Below are positions 44,728 through 53,215 of a DNA stretch of 64,000 nucleotides, in pieces. The notes beneath the pieces are model-generated. The model was not told the DNA's origin, made no database searches, and saw only the letters and a program-made list of their open reading frames with translations. The stretch spans positions 5,009,001 to 5,073,000 of the forward strand of contig NZ_VSWH01000001.1 in NCBI RefSeq assembly GCF_009602705.1, written 5' to 3'. This stretch comes from Chryseobacterium vaccae (lineage in GTDB: Bacteria; Bacteroidota; Bacteroidia; Flavobacteriales; Weeksellaceae). Numbering within the stretch: the stretch's first letter is position 1; each line of letters opens with the position of its first letter. A program made the translations under genes and the position numbers.

Positions 44728-45014
44728 TGGAGGTAAGAAGAATAACCGTAAACATTGCAGGAAGAGTGTATCCGCTGAACGTACCGGCCGCAGAGGAAGA
44801 AACCTTGCGTAAGGTAGGGAAGCAGATTGAAAATATGATTAAAGATTTTGAACAGAATTTCGATGTAAGAGATAAACAGGATGCTCTGGCTATGTGCGCC
44901 CTTAAATTAGGAACCAATGCCGAAGTGGTATCTCTTAACTACGATAAAAATATAAATTCTACCAATGAAAGATTAATAAAGATTAATCAGTCGTTGGATG
45001 AAATCGGGAAATAG
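44727..45014 (+). CDS. zapA: Cell division protein ZapA
   Basis: 95 residues. RRITVNIAGRVYPLNVPAAEE matches the ZapA N-terminal beta domain, followed by EETLRKVGKQIENMIKDFEQ and a C-terminal helix. ZapA crosslinks FtsZ filaments at midcell. Coupled to the upstream coiled-coil gene and followed by a structured RNA. Confidence 0.88.
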   Translation: MEVRRITVNIAGRVYPLNVPAAEEETLRKVGKQIENMIKDFEQNFDVRDKQDALAMCALKLGTNAEVVSLNYDKNINSTNERLIKINQSLDEIGK

Positions 45015-45032
45015 ATTTTTTTTCCTGGAAAA

Positions 45033-45206
45033 GACTGCCTACAATAATTCTAACACATTAAAGGTAAACTCAACGCTAAACAATTACCGAACAAATGTCC
45101 GCTGAATGGCGTGCCGGTTCGTCCGGATTACAGACAGCAGAAATCAGTTCAAATCGTGTTGATTAGGAGTTTACTCTCAATCTCTGGATTATTGTGGGCT
45201 TTTTTT
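45033..45206 (+). ncRNA. ssrS: Probable 6S RNA (Flavobacteria-type)
   Basis: The 230-base gap between zapA and rny contains a long rod-like RNA. GCCTACAATAATTC (45037-45050) pairs with GGATTATTGTGGGC (45186-45199); inside this, GGTAAACTC (45063-45071) pairs with GAGTTTACT (45167-45175); a central hairpin CGAAC/GTTCG (45088-45092/45117-45121) follows. A T run (45201-45206) ends it. Closing stem, open bubble and terminal hairpin are the 6S RNA architecture, which mimics an open promoter and holds RNA polymerase. A position next to zapA is a conserved place for 6S RNA in many bacteria. Confidence 0.75.
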
Positions 45207-45243
45207 ATTTAGATATGAAGACAATTAAAACTCAATATATATT

Positions 45244-46812
45244 ATGACAGCAGCCATTATAGCCGGCGTTATTTGCTTAGTTATCGGGGCAGTACTAGGG
45301 ATGTTTTTCTCTAGAAGCTCACTGAATACTAAGGCAAAATTTATTATAGATGATGCAAAGAAAAATGCCGAAAACCTTATAGAAAAAGCAAACGTTCAAG
45401 CTGAATCCATAAAGAAAGAAAAGAATCTTCAGGCCAAAGAAAAATTCTTGGAACTGAAATCACAGCATGATGCAGACATCCAGTCCCGCGAAAAGAAAAT
45501 GCAGGAAGTAGAAAAAAGGACTAAAGACAAAGAGCACAAGCTGAATGACGAATTAAGCAAGACAGGAAAACTTGAAAAAGACCTTGACAAGCAGATCGCA
45601 GATTATGCTAAGAAAAATGAAATCTTAGACAGAAAACAGCAGGAACTGGATATAGCAACCGCTAAAAAAGTGGAAATCCTTGAAAAAATATCCAATTACA
45701 CCGCAGAAGAAGCTAAAGCAGAATTGGTAGAAACCATGAAAGCTGAGGCTAAAACAAGAGCTCAGGCACACGTTCAGGGAATCATGGAGGAAGCTCAGAT
45801 GAACGCCAAGAACGAAGCCAGAAAAATTGTTATCCAGACGATTCAGAGAATCGGAACCGAGCAGGCTATCGAAAATTCAGTATCTGTTTTCAACATTGAA
45901 TCTGATGAAGTAAAAGGTAGAATTATCGGTAGAGAAGGTAGAAATATCCGAGCTTTAGAAGCAGTAACAGGTGTAGAAATTATTGTTGATGATACCCCTG
46001 AAGCCATCCTTCTTTCATGTTTCGATCCGGTAAGAAGAGAGATTGCAAGATTATCCCTTCACAGACTGGTAACGGATGGAAGAATCCACCCGGCAAGAAT
46101 TGAAGAAGTGGTGGAAAAAACAAGAAAACAAATCGAGGAAGAAATTATTGAAGTAGGAAAAAGAACCATTATTGATTTGGGAATCCATGGATTACATCCT
46201 GAATTGATCAAGATTGTAGGTAGAATGAAATACCGTTCTTCTTACGGACAAAACTTACTTCAGCACTCAAGAGAAGTAGCGAATATTGCTGCAACTATGG
46301 CTGCGGAACTAGGACTAAACGTAAAATTAGCCAAAAGAGCAGGTCTTTTACATGATATTGGTAAAGTTCCTGAGCAGGAATCTGAATTACCGCATGCTTT
46401 ATTAGGAATGCAGTGGGCTGAGAAATACGGAGAAAATCCAGAGGTTGTCAACGCAATCGGAGCTCACCACGATGAAATTGAAATGAAATCTCTGTTATCA
46501 CCAATCATCCAGGTAGCTGATGCGATTTCAGGAGCAAGACCGGGAGCAAGAAGACAGGTATTGGAATCTTATATCCAGAGACTGAAAGACCTTGAGTCTG
46601 CAGCATTAAGCTTTGACGGTGTATCCAGCGCTTATGCAATCCAGGCAGGTAGAGAACTGAGAGTAATGGTAGAAAGCGGAAAAGTGAACGATGAAGTAGC
46701 TTCTCAGTTATCTTACGATATCTCAGAAAAGATCCAGAACGAACTTACTTACCCTGGACAGGTGAAAGTAACCGTAATCAGAGAAACAAGAGCTGTGAAT
46801 ATTGCAAGATAA
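45244..46812 (+). CDS. rny: Ribonuclease Y
   Basis: 522 residues. Endonuclease that starts mRNA decay, tethered to the membrane. Seen: N-terminal membrane helix ([20 protein letters not shown]), long coiled coil (about residues 30-200), KH domain ([21 protein letters not shown]) and HD domain ([29 protein letters not shown]). Preceded by the structured RNA region and followed by a strong terminator. Confidence 0.97.
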   Translation: MTAAIIAGVICLVIGAVLGMFFSRSSLNTKAKFIIDDAKKNAENLIEKANVQAESIKKEKNLQAKEKFLELKSQHDADIQSREKKMQEVEKRTKDKEHKLNDELSKTGKLEKDLDKQIADYAKKNEILDRKQQELDIATAKKVEILEKISNYTAEEAKAELVETMKAEAKTRAQAHVQGIMEEAQMNAKNEARKIVIQTIQRIGTEQAIENSVSVFNIESDEVKGRIIGREGRNIRALEAVTGVEIIVDDTPEAILLSCFDPVRREIARLSLHRLVTDGRIHPARIEEVVEKTRKQIEEEIIEVGKRTIIDLGIHGLHPELIKIVGRMKYRSSYGQNLLQHSREVANIAATMAAELGLNVKLAKRAGLLHDIGKVPEQESELPHALLGMQWAEKYGENPEVVNAIGAHHDEIEMKSLLSPIIQVADAISGARPGARRQVLESYIQRLKDLESAALSFDGVSSAYAIQAGRELRVMVESGKVNDEVASQLSYDISEKIQNELTYPGQVKVTVIRETRAVNIAR

Positions 46813-46834
46813 TAACAGATCAAGATATTTTATA

Positions 46835-46866
46835 AAAACCTTTCAAGAAATTGAAAGGTTTTTTAT
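46835..46866 (+). terminator. Terminator of rny
   Basis: AAAACCTTTCAA-gaaa-TTGAAAGGTTTTTT stem-loop; nearly the same sequence recurs at 48947-48982. Confidence 0.9.
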
Positions 46867-46884
46867 TTTTATCAAAACTTAAAA

Positions 46885-48126
46885 ATGCAAGAACTGTCTT
46901 TGTCTTCAAAACTGAAATACATTTTTTCTATTCCCGTCATTATTTCTGCTTTGGGATATTTCGTAGATATTTATGACCTGCTGCTATTCGGGATTGTGAG
47001 AATTCCCAGTTTAAAAGCACTGGGTCTTAATCCGGATACCGATGGAACTTTTATCCTGAACTGTCAAATGGTAGGGCTTCTTATCGGAGGGGTTTTCTGG
47101 GGAATTTTTGGAGATAAAAAAGGAAGGCTTTCTGTGCTTTTTGGTTCTATTTTGGTCTATTCCCTGGCGAATATAGCCTGTGGATTTCTACCTTACTTTC
47201 CTAAAGAGCATTTGGTGTATCAATATGCCGGGTTAAGGTTTATTGCGGGTATCGGACTGGCTGGAGAGCTGGGAGCGGGAATTACCCTTGTTTCTGAAAG
47301 CCTGCCGAAGAATCTCAGAGCAATTGGTACCTCAGTTGTGGCTGGTTTTGGTCTCATGGGGGCAGTAGTGGCTCAATTGACTGTAGAACTGGCCGGAGGG
47401 TGGAATATTTCCTACATTATCGGTGGTATCATGGGAATTTTGCTGCTGCTGTTAAGGATCAGTGTTTCAGAATCAGGAATTTATAAGAATATTGAACATA
47501 AAAATGTCTCGAAAGGAAATTTTCTTTCTTTTTTTACCCATAAAGACCGTCTGATCAGGTACCTGAAATGCATAGCAATAGGGTTGCCTACCTGGTACTG
47601 TATAGGTATTCTTGCTGTTTTAGCCAATCAGTTTGCTCCTGAGTTCGGAATAAAAGATATTAGCCCCGGAAAAGCAATTATGTGGGCTTATGTTGGGATT
47701 TCTGTTGGCGATCTGATGAGCGGCTTTATCTCTCATGCCTTGAAATCACGTAAAATGGCCATATTTTATATGCTGCTTTTCACGGTGGTTGGAGTAGGGA
47801 TCATGCTGTTTGGAAATACTGAGACAGAAACCAAATATTATATCTTCTGCGTATGGCTGGGATTAGGAACCGGGTATTGGGCGATGTTCGTTACTCTGGC
47901 GGCAGAACAGTTCGGAACCAATATCAGAAATACAGCAACCACAACCGTGCCTAATATGGTAAGAGGCTTGGTGCCGGTAATGATTCTGGCCTTTGATCTT
48001 TTAAAGAATAATTTTACGGTAATAATAAGTGCGGCTATAGTAGGAGTTGTTGTTTTTGGACTTGCATTTTATTCTTCATTGACAATTTCTGAGACACATA
48101 ATAAAAATCTAGAATTTATAGAATAA
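46885..48126 (+). CDS. MFS transporter
   Basis: 413 residues, about 12 membrane helices. Major facilitator: loop 2-3 motif FGDKKGRLSVLFGS, helix 4-5 region GIGLAGELGAGITLVSESLPKNLRA, and a second-half counterpart near GYWAMFVTLAAEQFGTN. The E-S-L-P-K pattern and organisation are like metabolite:proton symporters. Substrate unknown. Confidence 0.88.
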   Translation: MQELSLSSKLKYIFSIPVIISALGYFVDIYDLLLFGIVRIPSLKALGLNPDTDGTFILNCQMVGLLIGGVFWGIFGDKKGRLSVLFGSILVYSLANIACGFLPYFPKEHLVYQYAGLRFIAGIGLAGELGAGITLVSESLPKNLRAIGTSVVAGFGLMGAVVAQLTVELAGGWNISYIIGGIMGILLLLLRISVSESGIYKNIEHKNVSKGNFLSFFTHKDRLIRYLKCIAIGLPTWYCIGILAVLANQFAPEFGIKDISPGKAIMWAYVGISVGDLMSGFISHALKSRKMAIFYMLLFTVVGVGIMLFGNTETETKYYIFCVWLGLGTGYWAMFVTLAAEQFGTNIRNTATTTVPNMVRGLVPVMILAFDLLKNNFTVIISAAIVGVVVFGLAFYSSLTISETHNKNLEFIE

Positions 48127-48245
48127 TTTATTCAGTTTAAAAGCTATATTTTTAAAATTTGTTATAATTTTTTATAATTTGTGTAGTAAATTAAACATAT
48201 GGTTATTGTGAATGCTTATTATTGGTTTAATCAATGCGAATTTTA

Positions 48246-48275
48246 TTGTTTTGTGTTTATGATTATTTAGTTTTG
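48246..48275 (+). promoter_or_regulatory. Promoter of GG-leader peptide 1
   Basis: TTG (48246-48248), 19-base spacer, TAGTTTTG (48268-48275), 43 bases before the ATG. Confidence 0.6.
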
Positions 48276-48318
48276 AAATGTAATAAAAAACAAATATTAA
48301 TCTTAAAGCAAAATTATT

Positions 48319-48477
48319 ATGAAAAATGCGAAGAAACTAAAAGCAGCAGATTTGAAAAACATTAAAGGAGGAGCAAGTGGAACTCCAGATTTATCTAAGT
48401 GTTATTGCGTTTGTGGAGGAGTTGTAGGTGGTCCGGAATATTGTGCTGACTATGTGAGTTGCCCACTAGACTTCTAA
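48319..48477 (+). CDS. Double-glycine-leader Cys-rich peptide 1
   Basis: 52 residues. Leader MKNAKKLKAADLKNIKGG, then a core with cysteines at 28, 30, 32, 42 and 48. The leader fits the bacteriocin/natural-product type cut after GG by a peptidase-containing ABC exporter. Shares leader and cysteine spacing (C-x-C-x-C-x9-C-x5-C) with the two genes downstream, but lacks their sixth cysteine. Own promoter and terminator. Modification or activity is unknown; such peptides in Chryseobacterium are usually annotated only as bacteriocin-like. Confidence 0.85.
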   Translation: MKNAKKLKAADLKNIKGGASGTPDLSKCYCVCGGVVGGPEYCADYVSCPLDF

Positions 48478-48541
48478 TCATTATTCTCATGTAGCGATTG
48501 AAAGCTATCCAGATGGAATAGTATTATCAAATTTTATTTGC

Positions 48542-48580
48542 AAATAGCCTTTCGGAATTTCCGGGAGGCTATTTTATTTT
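48542..48580 (+). terminator. Terminator of GG-leader peptide 1
   Basis: AAATAGCCT and AGGCTATTT arms enclose an inner CGGAA/CCG pairing, then TTATTTT. Confidence 0.8.
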
Positions 48581-48676
48581 AATCTTTTGTGCGCGTCACG
48601 GTTTGTTGTGAAAATCGGAATTTAAAGCTGTATAAGTTTAAAATCAGTATATTATTGAGATTTACACTGAATTATG

Positions 48677-48706
48677 TTGCATGTGATTAATATTTGTTTA
48701 ACTTTG
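48677..48706 (+). promoter_or_regulatory. Promoter of GG-leader peptide 2
   Basis: TTG (48677-48679), 19-base spacer, TAACTTTG (48699-48706). The surrounding 80 bases up to the ATG are nearly identical to those before peptide 3. Confidence 0.75.
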
Positions 48707-48755
48707 AAAGACAACTGAATTATATTATTAATCTCCAACCTAAATCACAATCATT

Positions 48756-48926
48756 ATGAAAAACGCTAAAAAACTAACAAAAACAGATCTTAAAAACATT
48801 GTAGGAGGAGTTGGCGGAGTAGCGACTCCCGATCTTTCAAAATGTGGCTGCAGCTGCACAGGAGCGGTAACAGGGCCAACCTACTGCATAAAGTATAAAA
48901 GATGTCTTCAGGTAATGACTTGCTGA
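48756..48926 (+). CDS. Double-glycine-leader Cys-rich peptide 2
   Basis: 56 residues. Leader MKNAKKLTKTDLKNIVGG is identical to that of peptide 3 except for one residue. Core cysteines at 30, 32, 34, 44, 50 and 56 (last residue), giving C-x-C-x-C-x9-C-x5-C-x5-C with TPDLS before and GP.YC in the middle. Small, soluble, no membrane segment. Monocistronic between its own promoter and hairpin terminator. Confidence 0.88.
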   Translation: MKNAKKLTKTDLKNIVGGVGGVATPDLSKCGCSCTGAVTGPTYCIKYKRCLQVMTC

Positions 48927-49256
48927 TATAAAAACATTTCATACAGTAAAACCTTTCAAGAAATTGGAAGGTTTTATTTTTAAAGCTGTCCGGGCTTTTC
49001 TTTACAGGGCAAAACGATAACTTTTTTAACTTTCATTTTAAAATAAAAATAAATATAAACACTTTTAAGAGCTTTAAAAAAGAAGTCCATTATCATTTTC
49101 TTGAACCATTATAATACACTGCTATTTTCAGATATCAAGGCTGTTGAAAGCATCAGGTAATAAAATTGTTTAATAAATATACCGGATTAGAAACTCTTTA
49201 TTATATCAATAATACTAATGATATCAAGCTTTTATTAAATTTTATAATAAATTATG
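48927..49256. other. Spacer between peptide genes 2 and 3
   Basis: After the terminator at 48947-48982 the region is AT-rich and non-coding. No recognised element up to the promoter at 49257. Confidence 0.6.
48947..48982 (+). terminator. Terminator of GG-leader peptide 2
   Basis: AAAACCTTTC..GGAAGGTTTTATTTTT; closely related to the rny terminator. Confidence 0.85.
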
Positions 49257-49286
49257 TTGCGAATAATTAATATTTGTTTAACTTTG
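49257..49286 (+). promoter_or_regulatory. Promoter of GG-leader peptide 3
   Basis: TTG (49257-49259), 19-base spacer, TAACTTTG (49279-49286); duplicate of the peptide 2 promoter. Confidence 0.75.
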
Positions 49287-49336
49287 GAAGGTAACTAAAC
49301 TATATTATTAAATCTCAAAACTAAATCACAACCATT

Positions 49337-49516
49337 ATGAAAAATGCTAAAAAACTAACAAAAACAGATCTTAAAAACATTGCAGGAGGAATAAGCGGAA
49401 AACCTGATTTATCTCTTTGCGGATGCAGTTGCTCAGGTTCTGTAACCGGACCATGGTACTGCGTGCAGTATATCGCCTGTACACAAGGATATAACTGTGG
49501 CGAGGCAGCAATGTAA
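49337..49516 (+). CDS. Double-glycine-leader Cys-rich peptide 3
   Basis: 59 residues. Leader MKNAKKLTKTDLKNIAGG; core KPDLSLCGCSCSGSVTGPWY onward, with cysteines at 28, 30, 32, 42, 48 and 54, the same spacing as peptide 2. It differs in having a five-residue C-terminal tail. Almost certainly a tandem duplicate of peptide 2 with its own control signals. No modifying enzyme or exporter gene is seen beside it. Confidence 0.88.
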   Translation: MKNAKKLTKTDLKNIAGGISGKPDLSLCGCSCSGSVTGPWYCVQYIACTQGYNCGEAAM

Positions 49517-49560
49517 GAATGATTTCAGTTAAGAAATAAACATTTCCACATTTAATATGC

Positions 49561-49591
49561 AAAAGCCTTTCGGATTTCCGGAAGGTTTTTG
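49561..49591 (+). terminator. Terminator of GG-leader peptide 3
   Basis: AAAAGCCTTTCGG and CCGGAAGGTTTTT arms, followed by T and G. Confidence 0.8.
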
Positions 49592-49766
49592 TGCTTTAAG
49601 CTTACAATAATAAGTCCGCTTCATCGAATCAACTGAGTTAATTCCTACCTTTGCCTACTGAAATAAGCAGTATTATAAATGTTTGCGTTCCAAAAAATAG
49701 GTGCAATTTGAATTAATTATAAGTTGATTATTTATCCGGAATAGAGATACTTTCCCATGCATTCCA

Positions 49767-50702
49767 CTAAAAAATAATATAAAGCAAACTTCCTATGCTG
49801 ATTACGATCCATAAGATAACAGCCATTGCCAATGGTTTAATTCCAATCGTTTTTAAAGTCTGTATCGAAAGAGTAGAACCAATAAAAAATAAAGTCAGAT
49901 TCAGTCCGGATTTGGCGAGTGAAGTTATACTGCTGCTGAAACGTTCAAAGACAGGAAAATAAGTATTCAGAAGAATAGCAAGAACAAACCATCCGATAAA
50001 CCATGGAATTTTAATTTTAGACTCATTGTTTTTGAAAATAAACATGGTAATCACAGAGACCGGAATAATCCATAGCGCACGGGCCAGCTTTACCGTTGTA
50101 GCAGTTTTTAAGGCTTCAAATCCGTATTTTCCGGCAGCACCCACTACAGAGCTGGTATCATGAATTCCTACTGCACACCACAATCCAAACTGCTCCTGTG
50201 AAAGATCAAGCATATGCCCGATAGCGGGATAGATAAATAAAGCGATAGAATTTAAAGTAAAAATGATGGCAAGCCCCAACGATATTTCTTTGCTATCTGG
50301 TCTTATGATAGGAGAGACGGCTGCAATGGCACTTCCTCCGCAGATTGCTGTTCCGGCGGAAATCAGATAAGAAAGTTTCTTCTCCAGCTTAAATACCCGT
50401 CCCAGAAAATATCCCAGTACCATAACGGTTATAATACTCATTACAGTTAAAAGAAAACCAGATTTCCCGGCTTGTAAAGCTTCATCAAGTTTAAGTCCGA
50501 AACCCAAGCCGACAATGGAAACCTGAAGAAGCAAATGAATATATTGATGAAGATGCTTCTCAAATGGATTTCCAATAAGAACAACTAAAACAAACCCGGA
50601 TGCTAAAGCGATCGGTGAAGAAACCCATGGTGTGAGACAAAAAACAGCAAAAATGATAAAAATTATTTTACGTAACGCGTTGTTTTGGATGAAATCTTTC
50701 AT
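49767..50702 (-). CDS. YeiH-family putative sulfate exporter
   Basis: 311 residues from the ATG at 50702 (an ATG at 50729 adds nine residues). About ten membrane helices. Family segments: LLQVSIVGLGFGLKLDEAL, GTAICGGSAIAAVSPIIRPD, and WCAVGIHDTSSVVGAAGKYG, the last strongly conserved in the YeiH/DUF340-like group proposed to export sulfate or sulfonates. The gene is downstream of a LysR regulator in the same direction, the usual YeiE-YeiH arrangement. Confidence 0.88.
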   Translation of the reverse strand: MKDFIQNNALRKIIFIIFAVFCLTPWVSSPIALASGFVLVVLIGNPFEKHLHQYIHLLLQVSIVGLGFGLKLDEALQAGKSGFLLTVMSIITVMVLGYFLGRVFKLEKKLSYLISAGTAICGGSAIAAVSPIIRPDSKEISLGLAIIFTLNSIALFIYPAIGHMLDLSQEQFGLWCAVGIHDTSSVVGAAGKYGFEALKTATTVKLARALWIIPVSVITMFIFKNNESKIKIPWFIGWFVLAILLNTYFPVFERFSSSITSLAKSGLNLTLFFIGSTLSIQTLKTIGIKPLAMAVILWIVISIGSLLYIIF

Positions 50703-50767
50703 ATAACAAGTTTTGAAATCAGATCCCAAAATTCCGTAATTTAATATTATAAAGTAAATCGTATTTT

Positions 50768-50796
50768 GTTATAATGGATAACTTTTTATTATAACT
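50768..50796. promoter_or_regulatory. Candidate LysR operator between lysR and the YeiH gene
   Basis: GTTAT-N5-ATAAC (50768-50782) is a palindrome of the LysR T-N11-A type; a second partial copy TTATTATAAC follows at 50787-50795. It lies 66 bases before the YeiH start. Binding by the neighbouring regulator is inferred. Confidence 0.5.
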
Positions 50797-50844
50797 AAAG
50801 GTGAAAGATGTTTTTGTTATACGAAGTTATGTTGTGTGTTTTAA

Positions 50845-51720
50845 TTAGCTGGTAAATCTCAAAAACAATTTAATTAATTCTGATTGTTCCCCTTTGGGAA
50901 GGATGAAATGGAAATTTCTTTCGATGCTGAAGTTTTTAATATCAACTACTGTAAGGGTGTTGTTTTTCAGTTCATTGATGATGGTGCTGATAGACAGGAA
51001 TGCCATAGAGTCTGAATGAAGAAGGTAATTTTTGATGCTTTCACTGCTTCCCAGCTGAATAACCGTATGAAGTTCTTCAATATCAACATCTTTTTCCTTT
51101 AATCGGTTTTGAATAAACTCCTGCGTTCCCGAGCCCTGTTCCCGGAAAATAAGATCCAGGCTGTAAAGATCCTTCAGGCTTAATGTCTTATGGGCTAAAG
51201 GATGATCAGATTTTGCAGCCAGCACAATTTCGTCAGCTTTAAACGGTTGGTAATCAAAAAAAGAAGACTGAGATTCTCCTTCAATGATACCAAGATCTAT
51301 TTTACCTTCCTTTAAAAGATCAGAAATAATTTCAGTATTGTGAGCGATCAATTCGATCTTAATATCTTTGTAATAACTAATGAATTTGGCAAGAATTTCA
51401 GGAAGTACATACTGGGCAACGGTAGTACTGGCTCCAATAATGAGCTTTCCTTTGTGCTGTTCATTAATTTGGCTGATCTCAAATTCCAGGTCGCGGTAGA
51501 TATTCCGGATCTTTTCAGCATATTCAAATAAAATTTTTCCACCTTGTGTAAGCTGAATAGAAGTCCCTTTTCGGTCAAACAGCTTTGTTCCCAGCTGGCT
51601 TTCAATCTCTTTAATGTGTTTGGTTACGGCAGGCTGGGAAATATGCAGCTCTTCTGAAGCCTTGGTAAAGCTCAGTCTGGAAGCTGTTGTATAGAAAACT
51701 TTTAATCTGTAATCAAACAT
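50845..51720 (-). CDS. LysR-family transcriptional regulator
   Basis: 291 residues. N-terminal winged helix: FYTTASRLSFTKASEELHISQPAVTKHIKEIESQLGTKLFDRKGTS. The rest is the periplasmic-binding-like effector domain (KLIIGASTTVAQYVLPEIL, IDLGIIEGES). Closest in context to YeiE, which controls YeiH exporters. The effector is unknown. Confidence 0.9.
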   Translation of the reverse strand: MFDYRLKVFYTTASRLSFTKASEELHISQPAVTKHIKEIESQLGTKLFDRKGTSIQLTQGGKILFEYAEKIRNIYRDLEFEISQINEQHKGKLIIGASTTVAQYVLPEILAKFISYYKDIKIELIAHNTEIISDLLKEGKIDLGIIEGESQSSFFDYQPFKADEIVLAAKSDHPLAHKTLSLKDLYSLDLIFREQGSGTQEFIQNRLKEKDVDIEELHTVIQLGSSESIKNYLLHSDSMAFLSISTIINELKNNTLTVVDIKNFSIERNFHFILPKGEQSELIKLFLRFTS

Positions 51721-51776
51721 CCTGTGGATTTATGGGGCAAACTTAAGGATTTTCCGGGAAAGAGACCGTGGAAATG

Positions 51777-51863
51777 GTCAATGGTGAATTGGCTTTGCCG
51801 TGAATTTTTACGCACAGCCCCAATTCACCATTGACTTACACAGCAAAATTCACCATTGACATT
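51777..51863. repeat. Large inverted repeat plus a third arm copy between lysR and the CLC gene
   Basis: GTCAATGGTGAATTGG (51777-51792) and CCAATTCACCATTGAC (51820-51835) are a perfect 16-bp inverted repeat with a 27-base loop; ATTCACCATTGAC recurs at 51850-51862. The left half plus loop resembles the spacer at 19628-19662 on the opposite strand. Confidence 0.8.
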
Positions 51864-51873
51864 TCTACCACTT

Positions 51874-53181
51874 TTACAAAAACTCCGAAACAGACTTATC
51901 TTCCTGAGCTGCATACCTTCTGTTCTTAGCTTCTCCAATCTTCTGTTTCGTATAAATACTGTTATGCCCGGAAAGTAGGTAAGATACTACACAGGCAGTC
52001 GCTATATAAACTCCGGATTCAGCTCCGAAAAGTTCGATTCCCATCAACATACAGGCCAAGGGAGTATTAGTTGCTCCGGCAAAAACGGCAACAAACCCCA
52101 TTCCGGCAAGCAGACCAAACGGCAGCGGAATAAAAAGAGACAAAGCGCTTCCTAAAGTGGCTCCGATAAAAAATAAGGGAGTTACTTCACCACCTTTGAA
52201 TCCGGCAGAGAGTGTGATTATCGTCAATATCATCTTTAAAGCAAAATCATAAAGGGGAAGCTGCTTTTCGAAAGATTCTACAATAACCGGAACGCCAAGA
52301 CCAACATATCTTGTAGTTCCCATAGCGAATACTGTTAAAGCGATAATAATACCTCCAATTACAGGGCGAAATGGAGGATATGTGATCTTTGATTTAAAAA
52401 CCAAACCTGCCCAATGGATAACCCTGCTGAAAGCAGCAGCGCAGATTCCAAAAATAATACCAGCCAGAATACTATATAGAAAAGGCAGAAATTCCAGTTT
52501 GGGGATAATGTCGATATGATAATGAGTGTGTTTTACATTCCAGAGACTAGTAGCCCAATCAGCAAGAATAGCAGAAGCAAAAGCGGGAAAAATTGCATTA
52601 TACCGAATTCTTCCGATCAGGAAAACTTCAAGCCCGAATACCGCTCCGGCGAGAGGGGTTCCGAAAACAGATCCAAAACCGGCAGCAATGGCAGCAATCA
52701 GCAGAATTTTTCGTTCATTCTTATCCAGTTTGAATGGTTTACTGAGCTGGTCGGCTATGGCTCCGGCCATCTGAAGAGCAGTTCCCTCACGGCCTGCTGA
52801 TCCTCCAAAAAAATGAGTAGCAATAGTCCCCAGATAAACAAAAGGAGCCATTTTGAACGGAATAGTTTCTTTCGGATCATGGATGCTGTCAATCAGCAAA
52901 TTGTTTCCGGCCTCAACATCTTTTCCGAAATAATAATATAAAAGCCCGATTAAAAAACCAGCCACAGGAAGCAGAGCAATCAGCCAAAGGTGATTTTCCC
53001 TGAAATGAGTTGCCCATTCCAAAGATTGAAGAAATCCCGCAGATGCTGTTCCCACAAGAACTCCAAGGATCATACTAATACACAGCCATTTTGCAAGATA
53101 AGGCAGCGCAGGATATTTTCTGAAGAAAAATTGCAGATGAAAAATTGCTTTTCTGTTAAATGTTCGTTGGTTTTTTGACAT
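51874..53181 (-). CDS. CLC-F-type fluoride/proton antiporter
   Basis: 435 residues, CLC chloride-channel fold (about 16 helices). Two features mark the fluoride-selective branch: GREGT (130-134, with the gating Glu132) in place of GREGP, and GNN at 92-94 in the segment where chloride transporters have GSGIP. GFGSVFGTPLAGAVFGLEVF is the conserved helix-N-side segment. The upstream riboswitch (53216-53275) is of the fluoride type and settles the function: export of fluoride ions in exchange for protons. Standard annotation as a chloride channel would be misleading. Confidence 0.9.
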   Translation of the reverse strand: MSKNQRTFNRKAIFHLQFFFRKYPALPYLAKWLCISMILGVLVGTASAGFLQSLEWATHFRENHLWLIALLPVAGFLIGLLYYYFGKDVEAGNNLLIDSIHDPKETIPFKMAPFVYLGTIATHFFGGSAGREGTALQMAGAIADQLSKPFKLDKNERKILLIAAIAAGFGSVFGTPLAGAVFGLEVFLIGRIRYNAIFPAFASAILADWATSLWNVKHTHYHIDIIPKLEFLPFLYSILAGIIFGICAAAFSRVIHWAGLVFKSKITYPPFRPVIGGIIIALTVFAMGTTRYVGLGVPVIVESFEKQLPLYDFALKMILTIITLSAGFKGGEVTPLFFIGATLGSALSLFIPLPFGLLAGMGFVAVFAGATNTPLACMLMGIELFGAESGVYIATACVVSYLLSGHNSIYTKQKIGEAKNRRYAAQEDKSVSEFL

Positions 53182-53215
53182 AATAATCCTGATAAGTTAT
53201 TGTTAATAATCTCTT

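Noticed and set aside
49371..49562. Minus-strand 63-codon frame antisense to peptide 3
   Set aside because: It is the shadow of a well-supported small gene with promoter, leader and terminator.
52516..52800. Plus-strand frames inside the CLC gene
   Set aside because: Antisense to the conserved CLC membrane region.
51874..53181. Plain chloride channel label for the CLC gene
   Set aside because: GREGT and GNN motifs and the upstream fluoride riboswitch favour a fluoride antiporter.
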